Shown: piece after piece, positions 62,112 through 64,000 of the stretch
Layout of the letters: the number at the start of each line of letters is the position of its first letter
Numbering within the stretch: the stretch's first letter is position 1
NCBI GenBank assembly: GCA_910577785.1
Contig: CAJTNT010000014.1
Coordinates: forward strand, 1-64,000
DNA length: 64,000 bases
Direction: 5' to 3'
DNA from: an uncultured Lachnospiraceae bacterium
Lineage (GTDB): Bacteria; Bacillota; Clostridia; Lachnospirales; Lachnospiraceae
Notes under the pieces: generated by a model
The model's database searches: none
The model's input: only the letters and a program-made list of their open reading frames with translations
What the model was told of the DNA's origin: nothing
Made by a program: the position numbers and the translations under genes

Positions 62112-64000
62112 ATGACGAAAGAAAAGGTACAGTTGGCGGTCGGCGGGCTGCTCCATGATATAGGCAAGGTCGTGTACCGGCAGGGGGACGGCAGGAGGCA
62201 CAGTCTCAGCGGCTATGAGTTCCTGAAGGAAGAGGCGCATCTGGAGGATCGTAATGTATTGGACTCTGTGCGCTACCATCATGCCCAGGAATTAAAAGGG
62301 GCGAAGGTTGCCCCGGATTCCTTTGCCTATCTGACCTATTTTGCGGATAACGTGGCAGCAGCCGCTGACCGTAGGAAAGAGGAAGGCGGGGAGGCGGGAT
62401 TTGTCAGGGGGATTCCTCTGGAATCTGTGTTCAACCGCTTGAATGGAAATGAGAAAAAGCTCTATTATACGCAGGATGCCGGGCTTTGGAGCCAGGAAAT
62501 CAATTATCCCACAGAGAAGGTAAAGCTCTATGATGAGCATTTCTACCAGAAGGTCAAGCAGCAGCTGCTGGAAAATTTCAGGGGGATACGGTGGGAGACA
62601 GAGTATATCAACTCCCTGCTGGAAATCCTGGAAGGGAACCTGAGCCTGATCCCTTCCTCTACGGCCAGGGACGAGCCGGCGGATATTTCCTTGTATGACC
62701 ATATGAAGCTCACGGCGGCAGTCAGCGCCTGCATTTATAGTTACCTGCAGGAGCGGGGAATCCAGGACTATCGGTCAGCTTTGTTCCAGAACAGCAGGGA
62801 ATTTTATCAGGAAAAGGCATTCCTCCTGCTGTCGATGGATGTTTCCGGGATCCAGAACTTTATCTATACCATCCATAGCGAGGGCGCATTGCGCAATCTG
62901 AGGGCGCGTTCTTTTTACCTGGAAATTATGATGGAGCATATCGTGGATACTCTGCTGGAACGGCTGGAACTGTCGAGGGCAAACCTGATTTATGCGGGCG
63001 GCGGCCATTGCTATCTGCTGGTTGCGAATACCTGCTATACGAAGGAAGTGGTGGCGGCATTTGAGCAGGAACTCAACCAGTGGATGCAGGAAACGTTTGA
63101 TATATCCCTGTATGTGGGGGTTGGCATGGCGCTGTGCAGCGCCAGCAATCTGCAGAATATTCCCATCGGTTCCTATCGGGAGATATTTCAGGAAGCGAGT
63201 GAGCAGATTTCGGCCAAGAAAGCTTCGCGCTATACGGCGGCGCAGATCCGGGCGCTCAACCATAGGAAGGTGAAAGATTTTACCAGGGAATGCAAGGTGT
63301 GCAAGAAGCTCGGCCGCCTGACGGAGGACAATACCTGCCTCATCTGCGCCGCAATCTGGAACCTTTCCAAGGATATTTTGTACAGCGATTTCTTTGCCGT
63401 CACCAGCAATCCGGGAAAATCGGCGCTGCCCCTGCCTTTTGGCGTATTTCTGACGGCAGGCAGTGCGGCGGATTTGCGGGAGCGCATGGCTGGGGATGAA
63501 GGGTACGTCCGTGCCTATGGCAAGAACAAAATGTTTTCCGGGAAGCATATTGCGGCCAAGATATGGGTGGGGAATTATACGACAGGCGAAAGCTTTGAGG
63601 AGCTGGCGCGTCAGTCCGAAGGCATTGAGCGGATTGGGATTCTGCGGGCCGATGTGGATAACCTCGGCCAGGCATTTGTATCCGGCTTTGCCAGTGAGAA
63701 AAATGGAGATAAGTATATGACCCTTTCCCGCAGCGCCACCTTATCGCGGCAGCTTTCCCTGTTTTTCAAATATCATATCAATGCCATCTTGGAAACGCCC
63801 CGCTATATCCTGGATGGGAGGCAAAAGGAAAAGCGTAAGGTCGCCATCGTCTATTCCGGCGGGGACGACCTGTTTATTGCGGGCGCATGGGATGATATTT
63901 TGGAACTGTCCGTGGATATCCGCCAGGCTTTTGCGCGGTATACGGAAGGGACATTGACGTTATCGGCAGGCATTGGCCTATATCAACCCAAATTCCCCAT
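62112..64000 (+). CDS. cas10: type III-A CRISPR Cas10/Csm1, 3' end beyond window
   Basis: The first 629 codons of the large type III subunit; no stop before the window end. The N-terminal HD nuclease has GGLLHDIGKVVYRQGDGRRH and RYHHAQEL. The first palm segment includes FLLLSMDVSGIQNFIYTIHS, and a zinc motif CKVCKKLGRLTEDNTCLIC follows. The second palm has RADVDNLGQAF and the cyclase signature YSGGDDLFIAGAW. GGDD implies cyclic oligoadenylate synthesis, and HD implies single-strand DNA cleavage. ATG 62112 follows GGAGGGAGG. Remaining csm genes and the array should lie to the right. Confidence 0.94.
   Translation, partial: MTKEKVQLAVGGLLHDIGKVVYRQGDGRRHSLSGYEFLKEEAHLEDRNVLDSVRYHHAQELKGAKVAPDSFAYLTYFADNVAAAADRRKEEGGEAGFVRGIPLESVFNRLNGNEKKLYYTQDAGLWSQEINYPTEKVKLYDEHFYQKVKQQLLENFRGIRWETEYINSLLEILEGNLSLIPSSTARDEPADISLYDHMKLTAAVSACIYSYLQERGIQDYRSALFQNSREFYQEKAFLLLSMDVSGIQNFIYTIHSEGALRNLRARSFYLEIMMEHIVDTLLERLELSRANLIYAGGGHCYLLVANTCYTKEVVAAFEQELNQWMQETFDISLYVGVGMALCSASNLQNIPIGSYREIFQEASEQISAKKASRYTAAQIRALNHRKVKDFTRECKVCKKLGRLTEDNTCLICAAIWNLSKDILYSDFFAVTSNPGKSALPLPFGVFLTAGSAADLRERMAGDEGYVRAYGKNKMFSGKHIAAKIWVGNYTTGESFEELARQSEGIERIGILRADVDNLGQAFVSGFASEKNGDKYMTLSRSATLSRQLSLFFKYHINAILETPRYILDGRQKEKRKVAIVYSGGDDLFIAGAWDDILELSVDIRQAFARYTEGTLTLSAGIGLYQPKFP

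Noticed and set aside
62053..62160. Small frame starting MRQGLAGSKESLLL before cas10
   Set aside because: It has a ribosome site (GGAGG) but overlaps the cas10 start in another frame and shows no domain; more likely chance in the leader.

Overview
The window looks like a chromosomal segment of a Gram-positive anaerobe of the Clostridia, most likely a gut Lachnospiraceae. The evidence is the strong AAGGAGG-type ribosome binding sites, the DUF177-rpmF, nrdR-YqeG and YlmC/YmxH neighbourhoods, the clostridial glpK plus two flavoprotein plus DUF1667 cluster, and several housekeeping promoters of the TTGACA-N17-TATAAT type. No taxonomic marker was compared, so the family assignment is inference.

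Bases 1 to about 38,320 are mobile DNA. A ParB-like gene of an older element is cut off near base 290. A contractile-tailed (myovirus, PBSX/Xkd-like) prophage follows: large serine recombinase, two copies of an Rpn-type nuclease gene (one broken), a secreted cysteine-repeat protein and a CI-like repressor on the minus strand. Then come a bipartite operator region, a patchwork of small early genes joined by a recurrent repeat, and a C4-like structured RNA. The replication and maintenance block is unusual: an HUH-type rolling-circle Rep with a long inverted repeat upstream, an RNase H-like protein lacking catalytic residues, a Dam-type methylase, and a complete tubulin-type partition locus (10-bp iterons, TubR-like protein, TubZ). 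Next are a late regulator, HNH nuclease, terminase, portal, protease, capsid, head-tail genes, sheath, tube, a tail chaperone with a programmed -1 frameshift, tape measure, baseplate, fibre, holin and endolysin. The region ends at the 3' half of a tRNA-Lys, an attachment-site scar.

Bases 38,400 to 50,900 are core chromosome: DUF177-rpmF, a YesL-like membrane protein, the glycerol operon (glpK, two FAD proteins, DUF1667), a PRC-barrel sporulation-type protein, nrdR, a YqeG phosphatase, rpiB, efp, an ECF sigma/anti-sigma pair and a rhodanese-PP-loop fusion.

Bases 51,200 to 64,000 form an accessory and defence region. A three-gene minus-strand operon encodes a large helical-repeat protein, a SWIM zinc-finger protein and a retron-type reverse transcriptase, with start/stop overlaps. 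This matches my recollection of the type XIII retron layout (ARM, WHSWIM, RT). Just upstream and divergent lies an approximately 215-nt RNA locus with its own promoter, short hairpins, a long near-perfect hairpin and pairing ends, which I propose as the retron msr-msd RNA. A GH43 arabinanase gene with one in-frame stop follows. The window ends in a type III CRISPR-Cas locus (cas6 and the first 629 codons of cas10/csm1).
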